Assembly: GCA_030054095.1 (NCBI GenBank)
Contig: JASGCO010000014.1
Location: 30,496 to 94,495, forward strand
Direction: 5' to 3'
DNA: 64,000 bases
Source of the DNA: Sediminibacterium sp.
GTDB taxonomy: Bacteria > Bacteroidota > Bacteroidia > B-17B0 > Aurantibacillaceae
Shown here piece by piece: positions 1-9,738 of this stretch. The translations under genes and the position numbers were made by a program. The notes below the pieces were generated by a model that ran no database searches, was not told the origin of the DNA, and saw nothing but the letters and a program-made list of their open reading frames with translations. The first letter of the stretch is position 1; every line of letters starts with the position of its first letter.

Positions 1-1071
1 GTGTATGTTTACACTTTCCTGTTTAAAGGGTTTATCCACCCGTTCCATTTGTGACAACTCAAGTACTTTTTCTATGTGCGCGTTCAGCCGTGATCCTTCC
101 TCTGAAATAATGCGGGTATAATTTAAGAACGCATCGTCTGCTGCCTGACCCGCCTTTGCCGAAAGGTTGACATTTGCCAAAGCAATAGTGGCAAGCGGTG
201 TTTTAAGTTCGTGAGTCAGGTTATTTATAAAATCGTTCTTATACTGGTTCAGTTTCTGCTCGTCGAGCATGCGCCGGTATAGCAAAACAAACGTGATAAT
301 TAATAACAGTGTAATAAGAACACTTATCGCTATCACAAAACCCCCTTTTTCCAAAAAATAAAAAAAGCCAACGTGTCCATAAACTCTCAGGCTGTAGTGC
401 TGATTAATAATGTCCTTACCAAAAAGCGGCAATTTATAGCTACCTACTCTAACAAAATCAGGTGTATTTAAAATAATACTATCGTGCTCGTTAACTACCG
501 CCAAACCGGGTTTTAGAAAAACACCCCTCACCTTTAATTTATTAGTAATAATGTGCTGCAAACGGCTTACATCAATTCTGTTCCGGATATTGGTTTGCTT
601 CCCATTTGCCTGAATTACTATTTTCCTGAGCAATTTTTCATAGTCTTTCATTTTCTCATCTACCTTGCCGGGATCTACATTACGAATTAGTTCATCCACC
701 GATTTTACCATCTCTACACTATCCCCTAAATCAACGAATGACAATGTCTGTGTTACCTGATCGGGTCCTGAAATATTGTTCATTATAATTTCGTGGCTCT
801 TTCTGGAAATCACCACTCTAACTTTTGTACTTTCCGGCTTAGCTGCCGATTCCTGATGGCGCTCTTTTGTAACACCAACATTGTTAACCAGAACACGAAG
901 GTCTTCCTGTTGTTCAAGTGCAGACAAGGCTTCGAGCGTGGACTGTCGGATGTTTGCCTCCAGTAATTTTTTTTCCTGACAAAACGAATTATATAACCAA
1001 AACGCCTGAAGTAACAGCAAGGCCATTACGGCACTTGCTACAAGTAATATAGCTCCTTTTGATTTGAACAT
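1..1071 (-). CDS. Sensor histidine kinase, N-terminal part (runs off window start)
   Basis: An open frame of 357 codons runs from an ATG at 1071 to the left edge with no stop, so the C-terminal ATP-binding domain lies outside the window. Seen: an N-terminal membrane segment (about residues 5-25), a periplasmic region of about 210 residues, a second membrane segment (about 240-263), then a HisKA phosphoacceptor region with the H-box NNLTHELKTPLA, His287 being the predicted phosphorylated residue. This is the layout of an inner-membrane class I sensor kinase that phosphorylates a response regulator, normally of the OmpR type. No regulator is visible here; it would lie further left. The gene is divergent from the T9SS protein at 1201, and four phased TTAA(C/G)T boxes lie between them. 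The ligand is unknown. Confidence 0.9.
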   Translation of the reverse strand, partial: MFKSKGAILLVASAVMALLLLQAFWLYNSFCQEKKLLEANIRQSTLEALSALEQQEDLRVLVNNVGVTKERHQESAAKPESTKVRVVISRKSHEIIMNNISGPDQVTQTLSFVDLGDSVEMVKSVDELIRNVDPGKVDEKMKDYEKLLRKIVIQANGKQTNIRNRIDVSRLQHIITNKLKVRGVFLKPGLAVVNEHDSIILNTPDFVRVGSYKLPLFGKDIINQHYSLRVYGHVGFFYFLEKGGFVIAISVLITLLLIITFVLLYRRMLDEQKLNQYKNDFINNLTHELKTPLATIALANVNLSAKAGQAADDAFLNYTRIISEEGSRLNAHIEKVLELSQMERVDKPFKQESVNIH

Positions 1072-1107
1072 ATCCAAAAGTAATAAAGCCAATTGGTGTT
1101 ACTCAAA

Positions 1108-1147
1108 CTTTAACTTTTCTTTAACTCAGATTAAGTCCCTGTTAACT
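1108..1147. promoter_or_regulatory. Four phased TTAA(C/G)T boxes, candidate response-regulator site
   Basis: Hexamers TTAACT (1110-1115), TTAACT (1121-1126), TTAAGT (1131-1136) and TTAACT (1142-1147) start 11, 10 and 11 bp apart, so they sit on one face of the helix. The first two extend to CTTTAACT. The array is between a sensor-kinase gene and a divergent secreted-protein gene. Tandem hexamers at one-turn spacing are typical of OmpR/PhoB-family regulator sites. Binding by the partner of the adjacent kinase is inference. Confidence 0.5.
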
Positions 1148-1200
1148 TACACGCTCCATCCCGGGCTATAACTTCGCATTAAATTATTAAACGTTATATT

Positions 1201-1989
1201 ATGAAAACAATTATCACTACGGCTTATCTGCTGGCCTTATTAGCAGTAGGGGCATCAGGCTCCCTGAAGGCTCAGGAAAAGACCCAGGAAACACGCAAAG
1301 TAAAAGTTTACGTGAAAGAAAATAAGAATGGCAAAGAAACCATCTTTGAGGCTAATGAGCTAACCCCGGAAGTTGAGAAGCGTCTCAATGAGTTGGGCAT
1401 AGATGTAAAAACCATTAGAAATGGTGATGGATTCACTATCAATACCCAAATGAATGACGATACACAAACCGGGGAAAACAAGAATACGATCTTAACAATA
1501 GATCATTTTGGATCCACAGACTCGCTAATAACTAACGAGTTATCCAAAATAATAAAAGTAACTCCCGGAGAAAAAGAAACCATTGTAACTATTAACGGCG
1601 AAGAAACACGCGTTGATAACAACAACGGTAAAACAGTTAAAGTTGTAAAGATTTACAGCAATTATATGCTTTTACAAAATGCTAACGCAGAAGAACGTAA
1701 ACAAGCCGGTATTCCGGAAAGTAAATCCACATTGAATGTAAGTGAGATGGCGTGTACCCCCAACCCATCCAAAGGACAATTTAACATCTGTTTTAAAAGT
1801 GAAGATAAACAACCCGCTGAATTGGTTATCCGCGATGTTAATGGCAAAATAACACGCACAGATACACTGACCTCTGAAAACGGCACTTTTACAAAAAACA
1901 TTGATCTCGGTTCTGTATCTAAGGGTATTTACTTTCTTACGATAACCCAAAACGGAAAGGCTACAACTAAAAAAATGCTGATTGAGTAG
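1201..1989 (+). CDS. Secreted protein with T9SS C-terminal sorting domain
   Basis: 262 residues. A signal peptide covers about residues 1-25 and ends in a KAQ-type cleavage site. The middle (about 26-180) is hydrophilic, rich in Lys, Glu, Asn and Thr, and I recognise no catalytic domain in it. The last 80 residues are a Por/T9SS sorting domain: a TPNPSKG start, a beta-rich stretch with RDVNGK, and the closing GIYFLTITQNGKATTKKMLIE-like strand, which would direct export across the outer membrane and surface attachment. The gene is divergent from the sensor kinase and shares the TTAACT-box region with it, so it may be a target of that system. Its function is unknown; an envelope-stress or surface-associated role is only a guess from context. 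Confidence 0.85.
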   Translation: MKTIITTAYLLALLAVGASGSLKAQEKTQETRKVKVYVKENKNGKETIFEANELTPEVEKRLNELGIDVKTIRNGDGFTINTQMNDDTQTGENKNTILTIDHFGSTDSLITNELSKIIKVTPGEKETIVTINGEETRVDNNNGKTVKVVKIYSNYMLLQNANAEERKQAGIPESKSTLNVSEMACTPNPSKGQFNICFKSEDKQPAELVIRDVNGKITRTDTLTSENGTFTKNIDLGSVSKGIYFLTITQNGKATTKKMLIE

Positions 1990-2002
1990 TTACTTAGCTT
2001 TA

Positions 2003-2034
2003 TTTGCTTATTTCAGGCATAAACCCTACTTTTG
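2003..2034 (+). promoter_or_regulatory. Bacteroidota-type promoter for the metH leader
   Basis: TTTG at 2003-2006 and TACTTTTG at 2027-2034 match the Bacteroidota -33 (TTTG) and -7 (TAnnTTTG) elements, with a 20-bp spacer. Transcription would start near 2041, about ten bases before the first strand of the SAM riboswitch. Both the match and the position support this site. Confidence 0.65.
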
Positions 2035-2049
2035 TACTTCGTTCTTTAA

Positions 2050-2167
2050 ACTTATTCAGAAAGACAGAGGGACACGCCCGTTGAAGTCTTCCCAACCCTT
2101 TTAAAAATTTGGCTTTTTAAAAGAAGGTGGTAATTCGTGAGGGAGCCTTTGGCTTCAGTAAATAAGT
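2050..2167 (+). ncRNA. SAM-I (S-box) riboswitch aptamer
   Basis: The conserved S-box core is readable in order. P1 5' strand is CTTATT (2051-2056), followed by AGA and the AGGGAC...GCCC...TGAAG core (about 2066-2086), CAACC (about 2092-2096), GGTGGTAATTC (about 2116-2126), a P4 hairpin GAGCC/GGCTT (about 2142-2155), and P1 3' strand AATAAG (2161-2166). A2050-T2167 can add a seventh P1 pair. SAM-I aptamers bind S-adenosylmethionine and repress methionine-synthesis genes, which fits metH immediately downstream. The expression platform is the terminator at 2205-2241. Confidence 0.93.
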
Positions 2168-2204
2168 CAGTACAAACATTAGTGATTAAATATTAAAAAA
2201 TACT

Positions 2205-2241
2205 AATCCCTTCTGACTAAAGCGCAGAAGGGATTTTTTTT
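2205..2241 (+). terminator. Rho-independent attenuator of the SAM riboswitch
   Basis: An 11-bp perfect stem (2205-2215 with 2225-2235) encloses a 9-nt loop, and a run of eight T (2234-2241) follows. It ends 10 nt before the metH ATG, so it can only act as a leader attenuator. An alternative fold pairs AGTCAG (2165-2170) with CTGACT (2213-2218) and ATTAGT (2178-2183) with ACTAAT (2202-2207). It would break both this stem and the 3' edge of P1, as expected of an antiterminator. Confidence 0.92.
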
Positions 2242-2251
2242 GAAATAAACT

Positions 2252-5200
2252 ATGGGAAAAGCAAATATATACGCTGAACTGGAAAAGCGTGTCCTTGTTA
2301 TTGACGGAGCGATGGGTTCGTTAATTCAGCAATACAAATTAAGCGAAGCCGATTTCAGGGGAGAGCAGTTTAAAGATTTCCATAAAGATGTTAAAGGAAA
2401 CAATGACTTACTTTGCATTACGCGTCCGGATGTAATTGAAGAAATTCATGAACAATACCTGGAGGCTGGTGCAGACATTATTGAAACCAATAGCTTCAGC
2501 GGCACCAGTATTGCCATGGCCGATTACGACATGCAACATATTGTTTATGATCTTAACGTTGCCGCCGCGCAATGTGCCCGCAGGGCCGCCGATAAGTACA
2601 CCGCTAAAACACCGGACAAACCCCGTTTTGTAGCTGGTGCCATGGGGCCAACGAACCGTACATTATCTATTTCACCCGATGTTAATAATCCGGGATACCG
2701 TGCCGTTACCTGGAATGAAATGGTAGATGCCTACTCCGAACAAGTTAAAGGTTTACTGGACGGAGGAGTAGATTTATTACTGATCGAAACCATCTTCGAT
2801 ACACTGAACGCGAAAGCAGCGTTAATGGCGATTCAAAATGAGTGTAAGGCGCGAAACGTTCGTATGCCAGTAATGGTATCGGGGACAATAACCGACGCCA
2901 GCGGACGAACACTATCGGGGCAAACAACAGAAGCGTTTCTGAATTCTGTATCACACGTTGATTTACTTAGTGTAGGGCTCAACTGCGCGTTAGGCGCCAA
3001 AGATATGCGTCCGTATCTGGAAGAACTGGCAAACAAATCGCCGTTCTTTGTAAGTGCTTATCCTAATGCCGGACTTCCCAACCAGTTTGGCGAATACGAT
3101 CAGGACGCGCATGAAATGGGTCATCAGATAGAAGACTTTTTAAAGGCCGGATTTTTGAACATTGTTGGCGGTTGTTGTGGGACAACCCCTGCTCACATTA
3201 AACGCATTGCCGAATTAGCGGCCAAAACGCCGCCACGTAAAAAAAATAATCCCGACACATTAATGCACCTTTCGGGGTTGGAACCCGTTACCGTTCGCCC
3301 AGAAAGCAATTTTATGAATGTAGGGGAACGCACCAATGTTACCGGTAGCCGTAAATTTGCGAAACTGATTATAGAAGAGCGTTACGAAGAAGCCCTGGCT
3401 GTGGCGAGAGATCAGGTAGAAGGCGGGGCGCAGGTGATTGATGTAAATATGGACGAAGGAATGCTGGATGCAGAAAAAGCAATGACCACCTTCCTTAATC
3501 TGATTGCATCAGAACCAGATATCGCCCGCGTTCCCATCATGATTGACAGCAGTAAATTTCATGTTATAGAAGCCGGTCTAAAGTGCATACAGGGTAAAGG
3601 TATTGTAAACTCCATCTCCCTGAAAGAGGGCGAAGCTAAGTTTATTGAACAAGCTAACATTATTAAACAATACGGTGCTGCCGTAATTGTTATGGCATTC
3701 GACGAAGTTGGGCAAGCAGACACCTATCAGCGTCGGATTGATATTTGTAAAAGGGCTTATGACCTGTTGGTTAATGAAATACAATTCCCTCCACAGGATA
3801 TTATTTTCGATCCCAATATTTTCCCGGTGGCAACAGGAATGGAGGAACACCGGTTAAATGCTCTCGATTTTTTCAGAGCCACCAAATGGATTAAAGAAAA
3901 TCTGCCACATGCTAAAGTAAGCGGAGGTGTCAGCAATGTTAGCTTTTCATTCCGCGGCAACGATCACGTAAGAGAGGCCATCCACTCCGCTTTTTTATTC
4001 CATGCTGTTAAAAACGGGATGGATATGGGAATTGTAAACCCGTCGCAATTGGTGGTATATGATGATATTGAAAAAGAACTGCTGGATCTGATTGAGGATG
4101 TGTTACTCGATCGCCGGGATGATGCTACTGAACGGCTGATTACATACGCTGAAGGGCTTAAAAACAAAGGAAAAGTAAAAGAAGAAAAAAATGAGGAGTG
4201 GCGTAATGGTAACGTTCAGGAACGCTTAACACACGCTCTGGTAAAAGGCATTACAGATTATATTGAACAGGATGTGGAAGAGTGCCGCACGCAGTACGAA
4301 AAAACGCTTCATATTATTGAAGGTCCTTTAATGAACGGAATGAATGTGGTAGGGGATTTGTTTGGTGCCGGAAAAATGTTTTTACCACAGGTTGTAAAAA
4401 GTGCAAGGGTAATGAAAAAAGCGGTTGCTTATTTACAGCCCTACCTGGAAGCGGAGAAATCGGGTGCCGGTAGTTCCGCTGCCGGAAAAGTACTTTTGGC
4501 TACAGTGAAAGGCGATGTACACGACATCGGCAAAAACATTGTAGGTGTTGTAATGGCCTGCAACAATTACGAAATCGTTGATTTAGGCGTAATGGTCCCC
4601 AAAGAAAAAATTCTGGAGGAGGCAAAAAAACAAAACGTTGACATTATCGGGTTAAGTGGATTAATTACGCCATCGCTCGATGAGATGGTGGATGTTGCTA
4701 AGGAAATGGAACGGCTGAATATGTCTATTCCTTTGCTTATTGGCGGCGCTACTACCAGCAAGGTTCATACCGCCGTTAAAATTGCGCCACATTACTCACA
4801 TCCTGTTGTACATGTTAACGATGCCAGTAAAAGCATTCCGGTAGTAAGTAGCTTAATCAGCGAGGAACTGAAAAAGGAATTTGTAGCTGACGTAAACAAA
4901 GAGTATGATCGTGTAAGAGAGCAAAACAAAAATGCTCAGGCTCAGAGTAAATTTATTTCGCTAGCCGAAGCACGACAAAACAAATTTAAAATTAACTGGG
5001 ATACTACCTCTATTGCAAAGCCTGCTAAAACCGGCATCACTGTTTTGGAGGACATCAGCCTGGAAACCCTGATTGACTACATTGACTGGACACCCTTCTT
5101 TATCAGTTGGGAAATGAAAGGCTCGTATCCTAAAATTCTGGATGATAAAGCTCGTGGAGCCGAAGCGCGAAAACTATTTACTGATGCGCAAAACATGCTG

Positions 5201-5938
5201 CAAACACTTATTAAAGAACAGTGGTTAAGTGCTAAGGCGGTTATTGGTTTGTTTCCTGCCAATCAGATTAATGAAGACGATATTCAGGTATTTGATGAAC
5301 ACGGAACCCCCCTCGCCGTTTTCCATTCGTTGCGTATGAACACCAAAAAACCCGAAGGGCAATACAATGTGGCCTTAGCCGATTTTGTAAAACCATTGCC
5401 GGTAGCCGGATTCGCCGTTTCTGAATGCGATTACGTAGGTGCCTTTGCCTGCTCTACCGGTTTTGGCATTGATGAACACGTGGCCCGGTTCGAAAAAGCG
5501 CACGATGATTATAATGCCATTATGCTAAAAGCGCTGGCCGATCGTTTAGCGGAGGCGTTAGCCGAATACCTGCATCAAAAAGTCCGCAAAGAGTTATGGG
5601 GATACGCTAAAAACGAAAACCTGAACAATGAAGATCTGATAAAGGAAACCTACGATGGGATTCGTCCGGCACCAGGTTACCCGGCTCAGCCCGACCATCT
5701 GGAAAAACTGACCATCTGGAAACTACTGGATGTAGAAAAAAACACCGGCATAACATTAACCGATAGTTTGGCCATGGTGCCAACAGCTGCCGTTAGCGGG
5801 CTTTATTTCGCGCATCCTGACAGTCATTATTTTGGAATTGGTAAAATTACAAAAGAACAGGTAGAGGATTATGCGCGCCGGAAAGGAGATGATTTTGGCA
5901 AGATTGAAAAATGGCTTGGCCCTGCATTGGGTTATTGA
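2252..5938 (+). CDS. metH: Cobalamin-dependent methionine synthase
   Basis: 1228 residues, essentially the length of the E. coli enzyme. It transfers the methyl group of 5-methyltetrahydrofolate to homocysteine through methylcobalamin in the cytoplasm. Domains in order: homocysteine-binding (1-325) with the zinc ligands Cys308-Cys309 in [11 protein letters not shown]; pterin-binding (about 345-620) starting at [16 protein letters not shown]; the B12 cap and Rossmann domains (about 640-890) with DVHDIGKN, His757 being the lower cobalt ligand; and the C-terminal reactivation domain (about 900-1228) with the SAM-binding [11 protein letters not shown] segment. All expected motifs are intact. Control is by the SAM-I riboswitch and attenuator directly upstream, so expression should fall when SAM is abundant. 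No metF is adjacent. Confidence 0.98.
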   Translation: MGKANIYAELEKRVLVIDGAMGSLIQQYKLSEADFRGEQFKDFHKDVKGNNDLLCITRPDVIEEIHEQYLEAGADIIETNSFSGTSIAMADYDMQHIVYDLNVAAAQCARRAADKYTAKTPDKPRFVAGAMGPTNRTLSISPDVNNPGYRAVTWNEMVDAYSEQVKGLLDGGVDLLLIETIFDTLNAKAALMAIQNECKARNVRMPVMVSGTITDASGRTLSGQTTEAFLNSVSHVDLLSVGLNCALGAKDMRPYLEELANKSPFFVSAYPNAGLPNQFGEYDQDAHEMGHQIEDFLKAGFLNIVGGCCGTTPAHIKRIAELAAKTPPRKKNNPDTLMHLSGLEPVTVRPESNFMNVGERTNVTGSRKFAKLIIEERYEEALAVARDQVEGGAQVIDVNMDEGMLDAEKAMTTFLNLIASEPDIARVPIMIDSSKFHVIEAGLKCIQGKGIVNSISLKEGEAKFIEQANIIKQYGAAVIVMAFDEVGQADTYQRRIDICKRAYDLLVNEIQFPPQDIIFDPNIFPVATGMEEHRLNALDFFRATKWIKENLPHAKVSGGVSNVSFSFRGNDHVREAIHSAFLFHAVKNGMDMGIVNPSQLVVYDDIEKELLDLIEDVLLDRRDDATERLITYAEGLKNKGKVKEEKNEEWRNGNVQERLTHALVKGITDYIEQDVEECRTQYEKTLHIIEGPLMNGMNVVGDLFGAGKMFLPQVVKSARVMKKAVAYLQPYLEAEKSGAGSSAAGKVLLATVKGDVHDIGKNIVGVVMACNNYEIVDLGVMVPKEKILEEAKKQNVDIIGLSGLITPSLDEMVDVAKEMERLNMSIPLLIGGATTSKVHTAVKIAPHYSHPVVHVNDASKSIPVVSSLISEELKKEFVADVNKEYDRVREQNKNAQAQSKFISLAEARQNKFKINWDTTSIAKPAKTGITVLEDISLETLIDYIDWTPFFISWEMKGSYPKILDDKARGAEARKLFTDAQNMLQTLIKEQWLSAKAVIGLFPANQINEDDIQVFDEHGTPLAVFHSLRMNTKKPEGQYNVALADFVKPLPVAGFAVSECDYVGAFACSTGFGIDEHVARFEKAHDDYNAIMLKALADRLAEALAEYLHQKVRKELWGYAKNENLNNEDLIKETYDGIRPAPGYPAQPDHLEKLTIWKLLDVEKNTGITLTDSLAMVPTAAVSGLYFAHPDSHYFGIGKITKEQVEDYARRKGDDFGKIEKWLGPALGY

Positions 5939-6007
5939 TTTATTTACTATGATTTAATCAGATTCCCATTCATAAAGTACAGATTTTAATCTTGTATTAT
6001 TTTTTAG

Positions 6008-6015
6008 TATATTTG
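6008..6015 (+). promoter_or_regulatory. Candidate -7 element (TATATTTG)
   Basis: TATATTTG matches the Bacteroidota TAnnTTTG -7 element and lies 45 bp before the ATG at 6060. No well-spaced TTTG -33 element is visible, so this is weaker than the metH promoter. Confidence 0.35.
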
Positions 6016-6059
6016 GTTATACTCCCCCTGCATTTTATTTCAATTAACTGATTAATTTA

Positions 6060-7586
6060 ATGCGTTCTATATTTTGTCTTTTTGTAGTGCTTCTTTTGCA
6101 ATCGTCCTTACACGCTCAGGACACACTATTCATGAACAATAAGCCGATAGTTACCAAAATTCTTGTAATAACGGAAGACTCGGTGCATTACAAATATTTC
6201 GACAATTTAGATGGTCCTATCTATAAAATACCCACATACCATGTGCAAGGTATTACCTATGCCAATGGTATTAAAGAAAAGATAGTCCTGTATCTACCCT
6301 TTAGGGTTTCGGAGCCGTTAGAGCCTAAGTTATGGTTCGATTCCGCTTACTTCGTAAAACATCAGTATAAGTTATATGTTACCGACTTATTTTCCCGCCG
6401 CTTGACTTTGGGTTATGAATACCGGTTTTCAAAGAACTGGTCACTAGATGTCTCGGCATTTTATCAATCACCCGCAGTTCGCAAAAAATCACCCAGAGCC
6501 AATATTTCTGGTTACTTTAAAGATGCGCGTGAGGGTAGCAGCATTGCCCTGAGTTTACAGCGAACGCTTGGTCATGTTATCGGCAAAAGCAATGGGCGAA
6601 TCTCGATTGGCCCACAATTTTCGTTTTATAACGACCATGTTTCACACCTCACCTTTCAGGTTCCGACAAACAACATCCCCAATCAATCTGTAGAAATTTA
6701 TGACCTTTCTCAAAAACGAAACGGATTTGGAAAATTTGCGAAACTTAATTTTCAGTTAAACGGACGTTATACCGGTATCGATTTTTTTGTGGTAGCAGGA
6801 GCCTACTCCTTTTTTACAAAAACAATCTATAATTATTACAGTAACAATCCCAATTACTTTAACGCCTACAACAATTACTGGAAACCGGCCGGAATATCCG
6901 AAAACATCAAGCCTCTTTCGCATGAAGAAGTTAACAGTGGTTATACTGAGGCACTTCATCTACAGGTTGGCGCAACCATACTGTTACGTCAACCTTCTGC
7001 CAAATCATTCAAGGTAATTCGTCACTACTTTGATTCTATCCGATTTCCATTAAAAAACTTTGTTTGCTATATTCCCACCGAGCTATTTGATGGTGCATTG
7101 GGATTCAGCTATGGCAGATTAATTTATCCTTACCACCTGAGTTCTTTCAATCACATCTCAACGAATATCATCCCCTCTTCTAATTCTGCTTCATTAAGTA
7201 ACGGTTTATTAACACAATTCAACAAGCATTACATATTATCAAAGAAGCTGGTAGATATGAGCAGCAGTTTAAATTTCAATTTTTCAAAACACCAGCAATC
7301 GTTCTTCTTTATGGGCATCATGGGACGCACCGCTCTCTTTGAGGGCAATTACAATAAGCAGTCCTTTCTTCTGCAAAAAAATTATCTCTATCTAAATACA
7401 GGCGTGTTGATGCGAACAGATAATGAATATCATTTTACTTGTTTACTAAATGTGGCAGCCGGATCCTACCGTGATAATTATTTAAGCGGCAAACCTCAGT
7501 ATGTTCCACCTCAAAACAAAAATAGAGTGAGAACATATCCTGTTAACGCGTTTCATTTTTCAATACAATTCGGTTATTCGTTTTAA
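6060..7586 (+). CDS. Exported protein, probable outer-membrane beta-barrel, unknown function
   Basis: 508 residues. A signal peptide (about 1-20, ending HAQ) is followed by a short domain (about 21-90). Its repeated strand pattern, KILVITEDSVHYKYFDNLDGP then a YANGIKE segment, is of a kind I associate with many Bacteroidota envelope proteins. The rest is rich in alternating aromatic and polar strands (for example RRLTLGYEYRFSKNWSLDVSAFY) and ends in the aromatic FGYSF, which suggests an outer-membrane barrel. I do not recognise a family. It is followed after 25 bp by a lipoprotein gene on the same strand and may be cotranscribed with it. A -7-like TATATTTG lies 45 bp upstream. Confidence 0.7.
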   Translation: MRSIFCLFVVLLLQSSLHAQDTLFMNNKPIVTKILVITEDSVHYKYFDNLDGPIYKIPTYHVQGITYANGIKEKIVLYLPFRVSEPLEPKLWFDSAYFVKHQYKLYVTDLFSRRLTLGYEYRFSKNWSLDVSAFYQSPAVRKKSPRANISGYFKDAREGSSIALSLQRTLGHVIGKSNGRISIGPQFSFYNDHVSHLTFQVPTNNIPNQSVEIYDLSQKRNGFGKFAKLNFQLNGRYTGIDFFVVAGAYSFFTKTIYNYYSNNPNYFNAYNNYWKPAGISENIKPLSHEEVNSGYTEALHLQVGATILLRQPSAKSFKVIRHYFDSIRFPLKNFVCYIPTELFDGALGFSYGRLIYPYHLSSFNHISTNIIPSSNSASLSNGLLTQFNKHYILSKKLVDMSSSLNFNFSKHQQSFFFMGIMGRTALFEGNYNKQSFLLQKNYLYLNTGVLMRTDNEYHFTCLLNVAAGSYRDNYLSGKPQYVPPQNKNRVRTYPVNAFHFSIQFGYSF

Positions 7587-7611
7587 AGGCTTATTTTCGT
7601 TGTACTTTTCT

Positions 7612-8109
7612 ATGAAACATTTACTTCTTATTGGACTCTATGTTTTTTTGTCCGCCTGTCAGCAAACGCAAACAAGCGGGGAGAAAAATATTGTTGTAGC
7701 AAACGACACCGTCAGTAAAATAGACATATCCGTTCACAGGGCAGACACCATACTAACGGTGACTGATACCACCCAAAAAAAATCAGTATTACTTATGAAA
7801 CTGAGAGGAGCCGAACCCGGTTGGTACGGAGAAGTGTACACTGATCATCTGCGTTTACTGGTTGACTATGGTAAAGACAGTCTTACCGTGCTTCACAACT
7901 TTGAAAACAGTTTAAGTCAAAATGGTTTTGTTGCATCGTTATGTATTGCGCAAACGCTCAAAACCAAACAAAAAGATGTAAGCCTTACACTCGATATTAT
8001 TGACAAAGCCTGTATGGAATCCGGCAGCGGCGACAAGCGCAACCGGACAGTAAGTATGTTGTATAACCACAAGGTTTACAAAGGTTGTGGCGAAATTATG
8101 GGGCATTAA
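7612..8109 (+). CDS. Small lipoprotein, unknown function
   Basis: 165 residues from the ATG at 7612. A TTG four codons upstream is also open, but the signal sequence MKHLLLIGLYVFLSAC begins at this ATG. The lipobox LSAC puts the lipidated cysteine at residue 17. The mature part is short and beta-rich, with LMKLRGAEPGWYGEVYTDHLRLLVDYG resembling small Bacteroidota lipoproteins that carry a DUF3347- or META-like strand pattern; that resemblance is weak and I do not assign a family. C-terminal CMESGSGDKRNRTVSMLYN and a final GCGEIMGH add two cysteines. It lies between the barrel-like protein and the copper monooxygenase pair. Confidence 0.72.
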   Translation: MKHLLLIGLYVFLSACQQTQTSGEKNIVVANDTVSKIDISVHRADTILTVTDTTQKKSVLLMKLRGAEPGWYGEVYTDHLRLLVDYGKDSLTVLHNFENSLSQNGFVASLCIAQTLKTKQKDVSLTLDIIDKACMESGSGDKRNRTVSMLYNHKVYKGCGEIMGH

Positions 8110-8175
8110 CCCGTATGTGCTATTTTAGATTTGCAACTCAATGAAAGAATCACTATTTTAGTTAAAGAATCATTG

Positions 8176-9738
8176 ATGAAATCAATTCTACTCTCCCTTT
8201 TTACAGCTTTCGTTATATCTATGGATGCCCAGATTCCTACCTGGGCCGATGATATTGCTCCTATTCTTTATGGGAATTGCACCAGCTGCCATCATCCCGG
8301 TGGATTAGGGCCGTTCTCACTATTAAGCTATAATGATGCCGTTGGTTTTAAATTCCAGATTACACAATCGGTTGACAGTCTCCGCATGCCTCCATGGCCG
8401 CCGGATCCGCAGTACCGGCACATGGCCCATGAACGGGTTTTATCCCAAAGTGATAAACAGAAAATATCGCAATGGGCGTTTAATGGGGCTCCTCAGGGAA
8501 ATCCGAATAATGCGCCTCCTATACCCACTTATACCAATAACGCCACGCAGTTAAGCGGCATAGACTATAGTGGAAAAATGGCCAATTATATTATAAACAC
8601 CACACAAGATTTATACAGATGTTTTATCATTCCTACCAACTTTACAACTGATAAATTTGCCGCCGAAATAGAAGTAAAACCTGGAAACCGGGCCATCGTT
8701 CACCACGTGCTGGTATTTGAAGACACGAATACCGTACAATTAAACAATTTAGACGCGGCTGATCCCGGCGTGGGCTACACTTCTTTTTTCGGAACTGGCG
8801 TAAGCGGATCACGCCTTGTTGGAGAATGGGTTCCGGGAACAGCTCCTATTAAATTTCCGGCAGGAATGGGCATTCGGCTCCGTAAAAACACGAATCTGAT
8901 TCTACAGATCCATTATCCCGCCGGCACATCCTCACAACTGGACAGTACGCGGGTAAATATAAAATTTGCAAATGGAACGGTTCGCGAGGTTTATCTGGCT
9001 CCGATTTTGAGCGAGAACCATATCACCAACGGTCCTTTTACCATCCCTCCTCAACAAGTAAAAACATTCCGGCAGGAATACACCAACAATCTTATTACAA
9101 CCAGTCTTTTATCGGTTGCGCCTCACATGCACCTTATTGGCAAGAAATACAAAGTGTATGCTGTTGGCCCTCAACACGACACCGTTCCTTTGATAAATAT
9201 TAAAAAATGGAATTTTAACTGGCAGGGAGTATATGCTTTCCGGAATCCGGTAAAGGTGCCTACTGGCTATAAAATCATCGGAGAAACCGAATACGACAAC
9301 CGTTCCTCCAATCCATTCAACCCAAATACGCCACCGCAATCCATTTCTTATGGCGAAAGCACTACTGACGAAATGATGCAGACCTATATGGCTTTTACCA
9401 TTTATTATCCTGGCGATGAAAATATTGTTATTGATAATTCTCCTATTGTTGGTTTAGCCGAAGAAACAACGGATATTGTTAAAACATTACAATTGTATGA
9501 TGTGTTTCCTAATCCGGCTAAGGATAAAGTAACACTTTCCTTCTACTCTCCTAAAAAAGAAGAAGCGCTTTTAGAACTAACAGATAATGCCGGAAAAATA
9601 ATTCTTAAAAAAACGTTAGAACTTGAAGCGGGATTTGGCTCATGTCATCTGGACTTAGTATCTTGTAGCGGTGGTTTTTACATTTGTACACTAAGAACGT
9701 CAACTACAGTTAAAACAAAAAAAATAATTAGAGAATGA
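8176..9738 (+). CDS. Secreted copper type II monooxygenase with c-type heme motif and T9SS tail
   Basis: 520 residues from ATG 8176. An upstream TTG at 8131 is open, but the signal peptide (1-18, ending DAQ) starts here. Residues 25-110 form a cytochrome-like domain with CTSCH (Cys35, Cys38, His39) and a possible Met71 axial ligand. Residues 140-410 match the peptidylglycine/dopamine monooxygenase fold. All ligands can be placed: His176-His177 and His246 for the electron-transfer copper; His317-x-His319 and Met400 or Met401 for the catalytic copper. The family signature EYDNRSSNPFNP is present. Residues 440-520 are a T9SS sorting domain (FPNPAKDK). The protein should be surface-bound or extracellular and hydroxylate an unknown substrate. 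Its stop overlaps the start of the small cytochrome gene by 4 bp, so the two are probably translationally coupled. Confidence 0.88.
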   Translation: MKSILLSLFTAFVISMDAQIPTWADDIAPILYGNCTSCHHPGGLGPFSLLSYNDAVGFKFQITQSVDSLRMPPWPPDPQYRHMAHERVLSQSDKQKISQWAFNGAPQGNPNNAPPIPTYTNNATQLSGIDYSGKMANYIINTTQDLYRCFIIPTNFTTDKFAAEIEVKPGNRAIVHHVLVFEDTNTVQLNNLDAADPGVGYTSFFGTGVSGSRLVGEWVPGTAPIKFPAGMGIRLRKNTNLILQIHYPAGTSSQLDSTRVNIKFANGTVREVYLAPILSENHITNGPFTIPPQQVKTFRQEYTNNLITTSLLSVAPHMHLIGKKYKVYAVGPQHDTVPLINIKKWNFNWQGVYAFRNPVKVPTGYKIIGETEYDNRSSNPFNPNTPPQSISYGESTTDEMMQTYMAFTIYYPGDENIVIDNSPIVGLAEETTDIVKTLQLYDVFPNPAKDKVTLSFYSPKKEEALLELTDNAGKIILKKTLELEAGFGSCHLDLVSCSGGFYICTLRTSTTVKTKKIIRE

